Positions 28,597 through 39,146 of a DNA stretch of 64,000 nucleotides are shown here, piece after piece. The notes beneath the pieces were generated by a model, which did no database searches, was not told the DNA's origin, and saw nothing but the letters and a program-made list of their open reading frames with translations. The position numbers and the translations under genes are program-made. The first letter of the stretch is position 1, and each line of letters starts with the position of its first letter. Origin of the DNA: Bisgaard Taxon 45 (GTDB lineage Bacteria; Pseudomonadota; Gammaproteobacteria; Enterobacterales; Pasteurellaceae); the NCBI GenBank assembly GCA_030783905.1, contig JAQAHH010000001.1, forward strand, positions 1 to 64,000, in the 5' to 3' direction.

Positions 28597-28719
28597 GGTT
28601 TGACCTCTTTATTGTTTAACGTTAATAATTTGTTGCTAAAGATTACTATATCTGTAAAGAAATTGGAAATTATCCCATTAATAGTTATTAACGAATAAAC
28701 TTACTTAATTTAAGTAAGC

Positions 28720-29349
28720 CTATCCTTTATAACCTGTTGCAACAATATACACCTCACGAGAACGACCTCGAGAAGCCTCAGGTTTCCGTACTTTTACAAC
28801 ACTAAAGAGAGAACGAATTTCTCTCAAGTATTCATCAAAACCTTCACCCTGAAAAACTTTTACGACAAAACTGCCTTTCGTCGCAAGTACTTGTTTACAC
28901 ATATCTAACGCGAGTTCAACTAAATACATCGCACGAGGAATGTCCACTGACGGCATACCACTAAAATTCGGTGCCATATCTGACATCACCACGTCCACTT
29001 TACCTTCACCAACACGCGCTAATAAGGCAGCTAATACTTTTTCATCACGAAAATCGCCTTGTAAAAAATCGACCCCAACAATGGGATCCATTTCCAAAAT
29101 ATCACAAGCAATAATACGACCACTGCCACCAATTTGGCTGACCACATATTGTGACCACCCCCCCGGTGCTGCACCTAAATCCACTACGGTCATCCCTGGC
29201 TTGAATAAACGGTCAGTTTGTTGGATCTCATCTAACTTAAAATAGGCACGTGAACGCAATTTTTGTTTATGTGCTTTTTGGACAAACGGATCTTTAAAAT
29301 GCTCATTTAGCCAACGAGAAGAACTCGCTGAACGTTTTTTCTTTCCCAT
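28720..29349 (-). CDS. rlmE: 23S rRNA 2'-O-ribose U2552 methyltransferase RlmE
   Basis: A 209-residue FtsJ-family SAM-dependent methyltransferase acting on the ribosomal A-loop. Visible are the [13 protein letters not shown] lysine motif, the SAM site [24 protein letters not shown] with the catalytic Asp, and [11 protein letters not shown] with the catalytic Lys. Length matches E. coli RlmE. It is the first gene of the rlmE-ftsH block and divergent from pstS. Confidence 0.96.
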   Translation of the reverse strand: MGKKKRSASSSRWLNEHFKDPFVQKAHKQKLRSRAYFKLDEIQQTDRLFKPGMTVVDLGAAPGGWSQYVVSQIGGSGRIIACDILEMDPIVGVDFLQGDFRDEKVLAALLARVGEGKVDVVMSDMAPNFSGMPSVDIPRAMYLVELALDMCKQVLATKGSFVVKVFQGEGFDEYLREIRSLFSVVKVRKPEASRGRSREVYIVATGYKG

Positions 29350-29519
29350 AAACTTCTTCTATTTTTTAGATGTTTTTTCAATATGGGGCATTATACACAA
29401 GTTTCAAGGCGAATTTGGTAGAAAAAATGAATTGTATCAAGATTGATTATAAAATCATCTACTCATCTTGCGTGTGTCCAAAAATCTAACCAAAACCACC
29501 GCACTTTTTGTCTTATCAT

Positions 29520-29564
29520 CTGTCACGCACCTGTCATCAAACTGTCATATTTGCTTATTACAAT
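29520..29564 (+). promoter_or_regulatory. Tandem Pho boxes and -10 of the pst operon
   Basis: Three CTGTCA direct repeats at 11-bp steps form two overlapping Pho boxes (29520-29537 and 29531-29548). A -10 TACAAT (29559-29564) follows after 10 bp, the arrangement of PhoB-activated promoters that lack a proper -35. It lies 54 bp before pstS. Confidence 0.88.
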
Positions 29565-29617
29565 CACTGTCGCTACCACATGGTAGTCATTGAAAGACAC
29601 TCAAAGGAGTAAGATCT

Positions 29618-30652
29618 ATGACAAAACGTGCAATGCTTTGCGCTATTCTGTTAGCTGCATTCGCTTTTACCGCCAACGCACAAACGATTACTGGTGCAGG
29701 CGCTTCTTTTCCGTATCCAATCTATGCCAAATGGGCATCTATGTATGAAAAACAAACAGGTAATAAAGTAAATTACCAATCAATTGGATCGGGTGGTGGT
29801 CAACAACAAATTATCGCCAAAACGATTGATTTTGGTGCTTCGGATGATCCGATGAAAGCAGAACTGTTAGCACAACATCAATTATTACAGTTTCCCGCCA
29901 TTATTGGGGGAACGGTACCGGTGGTGAACTTACCGGAAGTGAAAGCAGGGCAGCTTAAACTTTCTGGTGAAGTCCTCGCCAATATTTTCTTAGGCAACAT
30001 AAAAAAATGGAATGATCCCGCCATCGCCACATTAAATCAAGGCACCAATTTACCCGATAAAGCCATTATCGTAGTCCATCGTTCTGATGGTTCGGGCACC
30101 ACATTCGGTTGGACCAATTATCTGTCTAAAGTGTCTCCAGAATGGAAAGACAAAGTCGGTCAAGGTAAATCAGTGAAATGGCCGACAGGACAAGGTGGCA
30201 AAGGAAACGAAGGTGTCGCAGCCTATGTCAGCAAAATCAAATACGCCATTGGTTATGTAGAATATGCGTACGCGAAACAAAACCAACTTGCATGGGCATC
30301 ACTACAAAATAAAGCGGGTCAATTTGTGCAACCTTCAGCGGAAAGCTTTATGGCAGCGGCAGCCAATGCACAATGGGAAAGTGCGGTCGGAATGGGCGTT
30401 ATTTTGACCAATGAAGGGGGTGAAAAATCATGGCCTGTGACTGCGGCAAGTTTCATCTTGTTACATAAAAATACAGACAAACCAGAGACCACGAAAGCTG
30501 TCTTTGATTTCTTTGATTGGGCCTTCAAGCAAGGGAAAGTGGCGGCAACGGAATTGGATTATGTTCCGCTCCCAGAGGAAGTGATACAAAAAATCCAAGC
30601 ACAATGGAAAACAGATGTGAAATCCAGTGACGGAAAAACGCTTTGGCAATAA
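29618..30652 (+). CDS. pstS: Phosphate-binding periplasmic protein PstS
   Basis: A 344-residue periplasmic receptor for the high-affinity phosphate ABC transporter. It has a signal peptide ending in ANAQ and the PstS phosphate-site loops GAGASFPYPIY, DFGASDDPM and HRSDGSGTTFGWT. AAGGAG precedes the ATG. It is the first gene after the Pho boxes; a hairpin separates it from pstC, which is expected to give it higher expression. Confidence 0.96.
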   Translation: MTKRAMLCAILLAAFAFTANAQTITGAGASFPYPIYAKWASMYEKQTGNKVNYQSIGSGGGQQQIIAKTIDFGASDDPMKAELLAQHQLLQFPAIIGGTVPVVNLPEVKAGQLKLSGEVLANIFLGNIKKWNDPAIATLNQGTNLPDKAIIVVHRSDGSGTTFGWTNYLSKVSPEWKDKVGQGKSVKWPTGQGGKGNEGVAAYVSKIKYAIGYVEYAYAKQNQLAWASLQNKAGQFVQPSAESFMAAAANAQWESAVGMGVILTNEGGEKSWPVTAASFILLHKNTDKPETTKAVFDFFDWAFKQGKVAATELDYVPLPEEVIQKIQAQWKTDVKSSDGKTLWQ

Positions 30653-30662
30653 TGAAATGCAG

Positions 30663-30686
30663 AGGGCAGATAAAACCATCTGCCCT
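30663..30686 (+). terminator. Intercistronic hairpin pstS-pstC
   Basis: AGGGCAGAT / ATCTGCCCT around a 6-nt loop, followed by ATTTAT. It probably attenuates or protects the pstS transcript so PstS is made in excess of the permease. Confidence 0.7.
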
Positions 30687-30715
30687 ATTTATCCAATCAC
30701 GATAAGAGGGTGATT

Positions 30716-31678
30716 ATGCCACGACACAAAACCCAAGCGGAACCCGACCGCTTACATCATCATATTATTGAACTCTTTTTTAAACATACCACGCGTTTTT
30801 TCGCGGTGTTCGTCTTTTTACTGCTTGCCGCCGTGATGGTTTCCTTAGTCTTTGGTAGTTGGGATGCCATCACATCATTTGGTTTTTCTTTTTTATGGTC
30901 AGATGATTGGAACCCTGTTCAAGAACGTTACGGTGCCCTGATCCCCATTGTAGGCACGTTAATTACCTCATTTTTAGCCTTGCTTATCGCCGTACCCATT
31001 TCCTTTGGTATTGCGATTTTTTTAACTGAATTAGCACCAGAATGGCTACGACGTCCTATCGGCACCGCCATTGAGATGCTCGCCGCAATTCCTTCGATTA
31101 TTTATGGTATGTGGGGACTCTTCATTTTTGTGCCACTTTTCCAAGAGCATATCCAACCCGCCTTAATCGACTGGTTTGGTGATTTGCCAATACTCAGTTA
31201 TTTATTTGCGGGTGCGCCTTTTGGCATTGGGTTATTCACAGCAGGCTTAGTCTTAGCCATTATGATTATTCCCTTCATTGCCTCTGTCATGCGCGATGTG
31301 TTCACCATTGTCCCAGCCATTCTGAAAGAATCAGCTTATGGATTAGGATCCACAACGTGGGAAGTGATGTGGAAAGTGGTACTCCCCTATACCAAAACAG
31401 GGGTTGTTGGTGGCATCATGCTCGGCTTAGGGCGCGCACTCGGCGAAACCATGGCAGTGACCTTTGTGATTGGCAATGCCTTCCATTTACCAGAATCCTT
31501 ATTTTCCCCATCAACCTCAATTGCCTCCGCGATCGCTAATGAGTTTAACGAAGCCAGTGGATTACAAAAATCCGCCTTGATGGAATTAGGCTTAATTCTC
31601 TTTTTAATCACCACCGTCGTGTTATCCATTTCACGATTATTAATTCTGCGTATTGAGAAAAAAGAAGGACGAAGATAA
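30716..31678 (+). CDS. pstC: Phosphate ABC transporter permease PstC
   Basis: A 320-residue inner-membrane permease with six predicted helices and the conserved ABC permease loop [19 protein letters not shown] plus [22 protein letters not shown] lies 6 nt before the ATG at 30716, which is preferred to an in-frame GTG two codons upstream. The pstA ATG follows immediately after its stop codon. Confidence 0.95.
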   Translation: MPRHKTQAEPDRLHHHIIELFFKHTTRFFAVFVFLLLAAVMVSLVFGSWDAITSFGFSFLWSDDWNPVQERYGALIPIVGTLITSFLALLIAVPISFGIAIFLTELAPEWLRRPIGTAIEMLAAIPSIIYGMWGLFIFVPLFQEHIQPALIDWFGDLPILSYLFAGAPFGIGLFTAGLVLAIMIIPFIASVMRDVFTIVPAILKESAYGLGSTTWEVMWKVVLPYTKTGVVGGIMLGLGRALGETMAVTFVIGNAFHLPESLFSPSTSIASAIANEFNEASGLQKSALMELGLILFLITTVVLSISRLLILRIEKKEGRR

Positions 31679-32521
31679 ATGTGTAAAACCCATTTCCATT
31701 GCCGTAAACTGAAAAATAAGCTGATGCTTACCCTGTCATGTCTTGCCGTTTTCTTTGGCTTATTTTGGCTATGTTGGATTTTGTTTACCTTAATTACGAA
31801 AGGCATTCCGGCGCTATCCATTGAGCTTTTGGTAGAAAAAACACCCGGTCCCGGTGAAAAAGGCGGTTTACTGAATGCCATTATTGGTTCAATCCTGATG
31901 ATTATCGTCAGTACGTTGATTGGCACCCCTATCGGTATTCTCGCGGGTACTTACCTTGCAGAATATGGCCGTTATAGCCAATTAGCCAAAGTGACGCGGT
32001 TTTTAAACGATGTACTACTTTCCGCTCCTTCTATCGTGATTGGGCTATTTATTTATGCTATTTATGTGTCACAAGTCAAACACTATTCCGGTTGGGCTGG
32101 TGCATTTGCCTTAGCCATCATTATTATTCCCGTGGTCGTCCGGACAACCGATAATATGCTTAATCTTGTACCGAATAATTTACGTGAAGCCGCTGCCTCC
32201 TTAGGCTGTCCACAATGGCGAGTGATTACCATGATCTGTTATCGTTCTGCGCGTGCGGGGATCTTGACTGGGGTACTATTATCCATTGCCCGTATTTCAG
32301 GGGAAACGGCGCCATTACTCTTTACTGCCCTCTCAAATCAATTTATTTCCTTTGATATGAATGGCCCCATGGCCAATATCCCCATTGTGATCTACCAATT
32401 TGCTGCGAGTCCATTCCAAGACTGGAACGAACTGGCTTGGGCAGGGGCAACCTTAATTACCTTATTTGTTTTACTGCTTAATATTTTTGCACGCCTTTTC
32501 TTTCCACAGAAATCGAAATAA
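31679..32521 (+). CDS. pstA: Phosphate ABC transporter permease PstA
   Basis: A 280-residue permease, partner of PstC, with about six membrane helices. The loop [18 protein letters not shown] and the [11 protein letters not shown] motif are family signatures. It starts directly after the pstC stop and ends 17 bp before the chosen pstB start, consistent with one polycistronic message. Confidence 0.95.
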   Translation: MCKTHFHCRKLKNKLMLTLSCLAVFFGLFWLCWILFTLITKGIPALSIELLVEKTPGPGEKGGLLNAIIGSILMIIVSTLIGTPIGILAGTYLAEYGRYSQLAKVTRFLNDVLLSAPSIVIGLFIYAIYVSQVKHYSGWAGAFALAIIIIPVVVRTTDNMLNLVPNNLREAAASLGCPQWRVITMICYRSARAGILTGVLLSIARISGETAPLLFTALSNQFISFDMNGPMANIPIVIYQFAASPFQDWNELAWAGATLITLFVLLLNIFARLFFPQKSK

Positions 32522-32538
32522 AAATGGGAGAAACCAAG

Positions 32539-33318
32539 ATGAATACTCAAATTGTCAAACTAGAAGATACAAAATTAGAAGTGAATAACCTCAATTTCCA
32601 CTATGCTGATTTTCATGCGTTAAAAAATATCAATATGCGCATTGCTAAACACAAAGTGACCGCCTTTATTGGTCCTTCTGGCTGTGGTAAATCAACCTTG
32701 CTTCGTTCCTTTAACCGAATTTTTGAGCTTTACCCAAATCAATATGCTACTGGCGAGATTAAATTAGATGGTGAAAATTTATTAACATCACCGATGGATA
32801 TTTCACTTATTCGCGCCAAAGTGGGCATGGTCTTCCAAAAACCGACGCCCTTCCCGATGTCTATTTATGACAATGTGGCATTTGGGATCCGTTTATTTGA
32901 AAAATTAACTAAGTCCGAACTCAATGACCGCGTAGAATGGGCATTAACCAAAGCGGCATTATGGAATGAAGTCAAAGACAAATTAAATCAGAGTGGCGAC
33001 AGCTTGTCGGGTGGACAACAACAACGCTTATGTATCGCACGCGGTATTGCAATTAAACCCGAAGTGTTACTCCTTGATGAGCCTTGTTCCGCACTCGATC
33101 CGATTTCGACCGCAAAAATCGAGGAATTAATTTCAGAACTCAAACACGATTATACCGTTGCGATGGTCACTCATAATATGCAACAAGCGGCCCGTTGTTC
33201 TGATTACACCGCCTTTATGTATCTGGGCGAGTTAATTGAATTTGATGAAACCCCAAAAATCTTCGATAAACCAAGACTTCAACGCACCGAAGACTATATC
33301 AAAGGTCGCATGGGATAA
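32539..33318 (+). CDS. pstB: Phosphate ABC transporter ATPase PstB
   Basis: A 259-residue ATPase with Walker [10 protein letters not shown], signature [15 protein letters not shown], Walker [14 protein letters not shown] and switch His in VTHNMQQA. It powers phosphate import and in E. coli transmits repletion signals to PhoR. The ATG at 32539 is preferred because GGGAGAAACCAAG precedes it at correct spacing; an ATG five codons upstream lacks a good site. phoU is not found downstream. Confidence 0.95.
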   Translation: MNTQIVKLEDTKLEVNNLNFHYADFHALKNINMRIAKHKVTAFIGPSGCGKSTLLRSFNRIFELYPNQYATGEIKLDGENLLTSPMDISLIRAKVGMVFQKPTPFPMSIYDNVAFGIRLFEKLTKSELNDRVEWALTKAALWNEVKDKLNQSGDSLSGGQQQRLCIARGIAIKPEVLLLDEPCSALDPISTAKIEELISELKHDYTVAMVTHNMQQAARCSDYTAFMYLGELIEFDETPKIFDKPRLQRTEDYIKGRMG

Positions 33319-33380
33319 AAAACCAACAAAATCAAATTGCATCTCGTCTAATTTTAATTAAAATCAAACAGATTATGAAC

Positions 33381-33406
33381 TTATCCTCATTTTTAGATGA
33401 GGATAA
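33381..33406 (+). terminator. Hairpin between pstB and phoB
   Basis: TTATCCTCAT / ATGAGGATAA around a 6-nt loop in the 127-bp gap. There is no strong T-run, so it may only reduce read-through from the pst genes into phoBR. Confidence 0.5.
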
Positions 33407-33445
33407 TGTTTCCTCCCCCTATACATGGTATAACGTGAGGCGCAT

Positions 33446-34141
33446 ATGACAAAAATACTGGTGGTGGAAGATGAAAGTGCGATTCGAGAAATGATCAGCC
33501 TATTCTTAACACAACAAGGTTATGACATTATTGAAGCCGAAGACTATCAAAGTGCGGTCAAAAAATTAGCAGAAAAACCTCAACTCATTTTATTAGACTG
33601 GATGTTGCCTGGCCGTTCAGGGATCCAATTCATTCAGTTTTTAAAAAAACAAGCAGACACCGAGCGTATCCCCGTCATCATGCTCACCGCGCGGAGTGAG
33701 GAAGAAGATTGTATTACCTGCTTAAATACGGGCGCGGATGACTACATCACCAAACCTTTCTCCCCTAAAATCTTACTTGCTAGAATTGAAGCCGTGATCC
33801 GACGCGTTTATGAACAAAGTCAGAATAGCATTGAGATCGACGGATTGACCTTGGATCAAGATGCCTTACGTGTCAGCTATCAAAAAAAGGTGATTAACCT
33901 CAGTTCCACAGAATTTAAACTGCTTAAATTTCTCATGACCCACCCGGAAAAAGTCTATACGCGTGAACAGCTATTAGACTTTATTTGGGGCAATGATATT
34001 TATGTAGAAGACCGAACCGTAGATAGCTATATTCGTCGCTTACGTAAAAGCCTTGAGCAATATGGATTTGATCGCTATATCCAAACTGTGCGTGGGGCAG
34101 GTTATCGTTTTTCTCACCATTTTACGGACGATCTAAAATGA
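33446..34141 (+). CDS. phoB: Phosphate regulon response regulator PhoB
   Basis: A 231-residue OmpR-type regulator: receiver domain with Asp51 in LLDWMLPG, Thr in [10 protein letters not shown] and Lys in TKPFSPK; a winged-helix DNA-binding domain from about residue 128, with [13 protein letters not shown] recognition helix and TVRGAGYRF. PhoB binds the Pho boxes seen before pstS. Its end overlaps the phoR start by 4 bp. Confidence 0.95.
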   Translation: MTKILVVEDESAIREMISLFLTQQGYDIIEAEDYQSAVKKLAEKPQLILLDWMLPGRSGIQFIQFLKKQADTERIPVIMLTARSEEEDCITCLNTGADDYITKPFSPKILLARIEAVIRRVYEQSQNSIEIDGLTLDQDALRVSYQKKVINLSSTEFKLLKFLMTHPEKVYTREQLLDFIWGNDIYVEDRTVDSYIRRLRKSLEQYGFDRYIQTVRGAGYRFSHHFTDDLK

Positions 34142-35436
34142 GAAGAACTTTTTCAATTAAATATTTTTTTATCGAATTAGCAATAAGCCTACTGATCGCT
34201 AGCCTCTTTTCTTATTTTGCCCAATCCTTTGCATTTTGGTTTATTGCTGTTCTGCTCTGTTTTTTAATTTTTCATCATTATAATGAATTTAAACTGCTTA
34301 AAATGCTCAATCCAGATGTTAAAGATAACTTAAAAAAAACACATCTACTTGATAATATTTCCCAAACCACGGCCTACTATAAAAGTAAAAATCGTAGGGA
34401 AAAGATTAAAACCTTACGTTTACTGTCCAAATTAAATAAAAATATTCAATACCTTCCCGATGCCATCATCATTTGTGATAACCAAGGGACTATTTCATGG
34501 TGCAATAATGCCTCACAAGAAATGTTCTTATTCTATTGGAGCAAGAAAATAAACAGTAAAAGTATCTTTAATGTTATTTTTTACAACGAGTTTAAACACT
34601 ACTTTTATCAAACCACGCGCAAACGCCCTTTAGTGTTGCTCACCAATGAACATCGCTATATTGAGATCAATATTAACCATTATGATAATGAATCGCGTGT
34701 AATTATTGCTCGCGATGTTACACAAATGATTCGATTATTGTATTCTCGTCAAACATTCTTATCGAATATCAACCATGAATTACGTACCCCGTTGACGGTA
34801 CTACAAGGTTACTTAGAATTACTGGAAGCAGAAAAAGATCACAGCCCATTAGCACAAAAAGCCATCCAAGCCATGCAAGCACAAAGCCAGCGAATGGCAA
34901 ATTTACTGCAACAGCTCAATGTGTTGGCAAAAATTGAAAGCTCATCTAATCAGGAACATCAGCCCGTCAATATGTCACGCTTGATTTTAAACTTAAAAGA
35001 AAACGCTAACTTTTTAAATCACTCTCATCATCACATCCACTTTGAGATTGAACCAGATATTTATATATTAGGGGATGAAAGTCAGTTACAAAGTGCGGTT
35101 TCAAACCTCATTTATAATGCCATCAAGCATTCTGGTGAACATTGCCAAATCAATGTCAGCTGGCAATACTGTACCGAGGGGGCAAAATTTAGTGTATCTG
35201 ATAATGGTATAGGTATTGCAGAGCATCACTTATATCATTTAACTGAGCGTTTTTACCGTGTTGATGAATCCCGTAGCAACCAAACAGGTGGCCACGGTTT
35301 AGGCTTAGCGATTGTCAAACATGCCCTTGAACATCATCATTCCCAACTTGAGATTGAAAGTAAAGAAGGCGAAGGGAGCTGTTTTTCTTTTATTCTGCCG
35401 AAGAAGTTATTGTGTGCTCGCCCAAAAACGGAATAA
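34138..35436 (+). CDS. phoR: Phosphate regulon sensor kinase PhoR
   Basis: A 432-residue membrane histidine kinase: two N-terminal hydrophobic segments (about 9-46), a PAS domain (about 95-195), HisKA with His213 in [12 protein letters not shown], and an ATPase domain with N box [12 protein letters not shown]1 DNGIGIAE and G2 [12 protein letters not shown]. It lacks a large periplasmic domain, as usual for PhoR. It ends the pst-pho cluster at a terminator and marks the left border of the accessory island. Confidence 0.94.
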   Translation: MRRTFSIKYFFIELAISLLIASLFSYFAQSFAFWFIAVLLCFLIFHHYNEFKLLKMLNPDVKDNLKKTHLLDNISQTTAYYKSKNRREKIKTLRLLSKLNKNIQYLPDAIIICDNQGTISWCNNASQEMFLFYWSKKINSKSIFNVIFYNEFKHYFYQTTRKRPLVLLTNEHRYIEININHYDNESRVIIARDVTQMIRLLYSRQTFLSNINHELRTPLTVLQGYLELLEAEKDHSPLAQKAIQAMQAQSQRMANLLQQLNVLAKIESSSNQEHQPVNMSRLILNLKENANFLNHSHHHIHFEIEPDIYILGDESQLQSAVSNLIYNAIKHSGEHCQINVSWQYCTEGAKFSVSDNGIGIAEHHLYHLTERFYRVDESRSNQTGGHGLGLAIVKHALEHHHSQLEIESKEGEGSCFSFILPKKLLCARPKTE

Positions 35437-35439
35437 ACC

Positions 35440-35466
35440 AAAAGAAGATCATTCCGATCTTCTTTT
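35440..35466 (+). terminator. Terminator of phoBR
   Basis: AAAGAAGATC / GATCTTCTTT with a 5-nt loop and a following TTTTA, 4 bp after phoR. Confidence 0.8.
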
Positions 35467-35485
35467 TATCTTGTGAAGGTTCAAC

Positions 35486-37594
35486 TTAGAAACCAATCGT
35501 GTTTTTCTTTGTCCCTTGTTTCATCATACACTCTTCCTCTAACGCCTTGATCCAATCCTGTACCGTTTCAAACGCACAAAAATGATGTCGACGGGCAACC
35601 AAAGCAAAATCACCTAAAGTAAGCATCGTTAATTTTTGCAAACGCGTGATGTCGGACTCCATCAATTTCGGTAAACCTAATTTTTTGACTTGCGTGTGTG
35701 CTAATGCCTTAATCTGTTCCTGTTGCAAATAATCAAAATGCAATTTTAAATCAAAACGACGCAATGCCGCAGGATCAAGCCCCGCCATTAAATTGGTCGA
35801 TACCACCATTACTCCCTCAAAACGCTCAATTTGAGTCAGCATTTCATTCACTCGGCTATGCTCCCAACTATGCTGCCCAGCTTCTCGTGCAAATAAAAAC
35901 GTATCCACTTCATCCAGCACCAACAAGCGATTTTCCTGTTTCGCTTGTTCAAACACTTTCGCAATTTTTTGCTCGGTTTCCCCCACATAAGGGCTCAATA
36001 AATCCGATCCTTGACAGAGCAACAACGGCATATCTAATAACGTGGCTAACCATTCAGCCCAAGCCGTTTTCCCCGTGCCTGGCGGACCGTAACAACAAAT
36101 GCGTCCCTGTTTCGATTTTCGCAATCCTTCGCTAATTTGGTGTAAATCTTGTGTACACGTCACATAATCAAGGGAATAATCAAGTTTTTGTGCAGGTATT
36201 GGGAAAGCTTTTTTATAGCCTTGAGCCTGTAAAGTCTGGTTAAATATCGCCAACAATTTTTCAGAAACATTCAGCTGCGGATCTTGCTGTTTTAAATGCT
36301 TCACCACCTTAAGACCTTTTGTTAGCACTGCGGGGGATAAATTAGGGATCTGCGAAAAATAACGAATCTCTGCTTCTGATAATGTTTCTACCGCCTGCTC
36401 ACGGATGAGCGCTTGCCGATAATGAATCGGTAATTGTGGCATTTCAAAAATGAGATCAAAACGGCGTAAATAAGCAGGATCAATCCCCTTCACCGAATTA
36501 GAAATCCAAATCATTGGCGTGCTGTTATTTTCTAAAAAATGGTTCACCCAAGCTTTGTGTTTTTGTGCAACTGACCGTTCAAAAAAGCCACTAGAAAACA
36601 CATCCTCTACTTCATCAAAAATGATCAATGATTTTCGCCCTTTCAATAACATTTGAGCAAGATGACAACGATTCAAACGCTTTTCACCATTAATCACCTC
36701 CCCATCACTGTCTTCATGATGCAAAAAATAACAAGGAAGCGTTAAACTTTGTGCAAGCAAAATAGCCAATTCCGTTTTTCCTGTTCCCGGCAAACCATAA
36801 AGTAGAATATTGACGCCTTTTTTCTGACAATGAACCGTCTCTTTCAAATAATCTAATAGCATATTCCGCATATCGCTAATATGTTCAAAATGGCTTAAGG
36901 TTAAAGAGGCGTTTTGAGCAACCCTCAAGCATTTTGTTAAAAGCGTATCTTCGTTTAATTCAAATAATAAAAACTCATCAAGATCTAGGGTATCGCCCCA
37001 TTCAATGTGATCATCAACATCAGAATAATAAGATCGACTTTTACCCATTAATCCATAACTGATTAATTTGTTTGCTTTACTCACCGCACTTATCACTTTC
37101 GTTTTGGATATGCCTAATAAGCTAGCGATAATACGACAAGACGTGCTTAAATCTGCACTACCGAGCAACTCTAGCCCCACTTCGAGTGCCTTTTCCGCCC
37201 GAATATGCATAGATAATTGTAAAATGGCAAATTCTGCTTCATTCAGTTCCAAATATCGCTGCATTCTATGCAAATTGTCATAAGCGACTGCCAAATAATC
37301 AGGAGTAATCAATGGAAGTGCTTTAATTTTTTGATAACGTGCTTTAAGTAACTTTGTGACGGTTGGCTTAATGGACTGCGTGCCAAACACACCTGATGCT
37401 TTGCTTGATGTTTCATCTGTTGTCACTAATAAATCATCTTCTTCAGGTAATCCCAAAGCACTCGCCAAATCATCAGAATAATAATCATTTCTTCTGATCA
37501 ATTTATTAATTTGATTATGTTCAAATAAAATTTTTAAAATTAATTTTTCTGCATAAGGTGAAACCGTCGGTTTATTTAATTTAATTTCACGCAT
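35486..37594 (-). CDS. Tandem AAA+ ATPase of the accessory island
   Basis: A 702-residue protein with a novel-looking helical N-terminal region (about 1-240) and two complete AAA+ modules. Module 1 has Walker A GLPGTGKTE (267-275), Walker B LIIFDEVE (323-330) and LRRFDL. Module 2 has GPPGTGKT (503-510), YVGETEQKIAKVFEQAK, LLVLDEVD (557-564) and LRRFDL. The layout is like VCP/Cdc48-type unfoldases, but the N-domain is not one I recognise. The ATG at 37594 has AGGAGAGG upstream. It diverges from the HAD gene, with the shared 19-bp palindrome between them. Confidence 0.8.
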   Translation of the reverse strand: MREIKLNKPTVSPYAEKLILKILFEHNQINKLIRRNDYYSDDLASALGLPEEDDLLVTTDETSSKASGVFGTQSIKPTVTKLLKARYQKIKALPLITPDYLAVAYDNLHRMQRYLELNEAEFAILQLSMHIRAEKALEVGLELLGSADLSTSCRIIASLLGISKTKVISAVSKANKLISYGLMGKSRSYYSDVDDHIEWGDTLDLDEFLLFELNEDTLLTKCLRVAQNASLTLSHFEHISDMRNMLLDYLKETVHCQKKGVNILLYGLPGTGKTELAILLAQSLTLPCYFLHHEDSDGEVINGEKRLNRCHLAQMLLKGRKSLIIFDEVEDVFSSGFFERSVAQKHKAWVNHFLENNSTPMIWISNSVKGIDPAYLRRFDLIFEMPQLPIHYRQALIREQAVETLSEAEIRYFSQIPNLSPAVLTKGLKVVKHLKQQDPQLNVSEKLLAIFNQTLQAQGYKKAFPIPAQKLDYSLDYVTCTQDLHQISEGLRKSKQGRICCYGPPGTGKTAWAEWLATLLDMPLLLCQGSDLLSPYVGETEQKIAKVFEQAKQENRLLVLDEVDTFLFAREAGQHSWEHSRVNEMLTQIERFEGVMVVSTNLMAGLDPAALRRFDLKLHFDYLQQEQIKALAHTQVKKLGLPKLMESDITRLQKLTMLTLGDFALVARRHHFCAFETVQDWIKALEEECMMKQGTKKNTIGF

Positions 37595-37638
37595 AAAACC
37601 TCTCCTATCCTGATCTACCACGCTATTTTAGAAATGAT

Positions 37639-37657
37639 TGCGACAATTTGTGTCGCA
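37639..37657. promoter_or_regulatory. Palindromic operator (copy 1), AAA/HAD divergent promoter
   Basis: TGCGACA-ATTTG-TGTCGCA is a perfect 7-bp inverted repeat with a 5-bp spacer. The same palindrome, one base changed, stands before the FtsK-gamma/LRR gene at 45814-45832. It lies 45 bp before the AAA start and about 80 bp before the HAD start, a regulator-site position. Confidence 0.7.
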
Positions 37658-37735
37658 TAAAAAAGATAGAGCATTTCTTTTTATATGAATAACTTTTACA
37701 CTAATCACATCAAATAAATAGACAAGGAAAAGACG

Positions 37736-39040
37736 ATGAACAAACCACTTTTATATATTGATATGGACAATGTGTTAGTTGATTTTCAATCTGGAATCGA
37801 CCAATTACCGCAAGAAATACAAATAAAATATCAAGGCAGACTGGATGAAGTGCCAACTATTTTTTCATTAATGAAACCAATGGAAAATGCCATTCGAAGT
37901 GTCTATATCCTCGCTAAACATTATGATATTTATATTCTGTCCACTTCGCCTTGGGGCAATCCGAGTGCGTGGATGGATAAATTAAATTGGATCCAACATT
38001 ATTTTGGTAAAGAAAAAGGCAATTTGTTATATAAAAGGCTGATTCTCAGTCATCATAAACATTTACATAAAGGGGACTACATTATTGATGAGCGCACGGC
38101 AAATGGCGTGGATAAATTTGAAGGTGAACACATTCATTTTGGCTCTGAGCAATTCCCAAATTGACAAACCGTCACTCAGTTTTTACTGAATCAAGCCAAA
38201 CTGCAAAGCATTCTTGATGAAACATGTATGCAAGAGGCACAAGCAGCAATAACACGCTTTTGGCAACGGGAAATTAATCATGAAAAAATTTTTGTAAAAA
38301 CCACCGCACTTGATGAATTACACAGCCATGATGCCAAAAATATCCAGCACTTTTTGCAAACAGAATATCAATGCGATGCTTATCATTTATCAACGAACTA
38401 TGGTGATTTTTATTGCATTGTGAATAAAAAGGATCACCCTGATTTTCATGACAGTATCTCCAAACTAAAAGCCCATTATACCGCCGAATATCTTGATTTT
38501 GCTCAAGATCGCAATCACATCTTATCTTCATTGTCCCTGTTCTTAGGCTTAGAAAATAAAACATTAAGCAGAAAAAAGGCGTTGCGGATCAACCGTTATG
38601 ATGAACTTTCGGTATATCAAGCAGGCAATGTCATGGGGAAATGGGCACAAGCAACCGCCATTAACCACCTCAAACAACAACTGGACAAAATCGCCCTTCC
38701 TCCAACTACGCTTTTTGAAAAAGTGCAACAATGTTATCAACGCACTCCGTTGTTATTCAAAGATCATCAAGGGATTTTTCAAGCAAAAGAGGTGGCACTG
38801 ATTTATCCACCACACTACCCTTTCTCCACAACCCTGAAGATCGCCTTTCGCCAATTATCCCCTTCAGAAACACAATTTAACCAACTTGAAAATGGCACAA
38901 AAATCCTATTTTGTCATTTTGAACAAGGCATTAATCTATTTGATGATAACGAAACAACTATTGAGTTTACAAACCTCAACAAGGTAAGTGAAATATTGGA
39001 AATTTATCAGAAAGTTGATGGGGAATGGGTGAAAGAATAA
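37736..39040 (+). pseudogene. HAD 5'-nucleotidase fusion gene split by an in-frame TGA
   Basis: One reading frame of 435 codons broken by TGA at 38162-38164. The first part (142 residues) is a HAD phosphatase of the NT5C deoxyribonucleotidase type: YIDMDNVLVDF (nucleophile Asp), STSPW, and KGDYIIDERTANGVDKFEGEHIHFGS. Family members continue with F-P-D-W; here it reads F-P-N-stop and then resumes QTVTQFLL in the same frame, so a TGG-to-TGA change is likely. The downstream part (about 290 residues, with an ATG at 38228 lacking a clear ribosome site) is an unrecognised domain. A terminator follows the second part, as expected for a single original gene. Confidence 0.75.
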
Positions 39041-39056
39041 TTAAGTGAATAACAAT

Positions 39057-39080
39057 CCGCCCGTAAAACGGGCGGTTTTT
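39057..39080 (+). terminator. Terminator after the split HAD gene
   Basis: CCGCCCGT / ACGGGCGG with an AAA loop and TTTTT tail; a textbook rho-independent terminator. Confidence 0.92.
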
Positions 39081-39146
39081 AGGCCACCCTATAAGGGCCT
39101 AGTACTTCACATGCCCCTCAAGGGGCATGTGAATTCTGACAACCGT

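Noticed and set aside
38162..38164. TGA read as selenocysteine
   Set aside because: The family has Trp here, not Cys, and no hairpin of SECIS type is evident immediately downstream.
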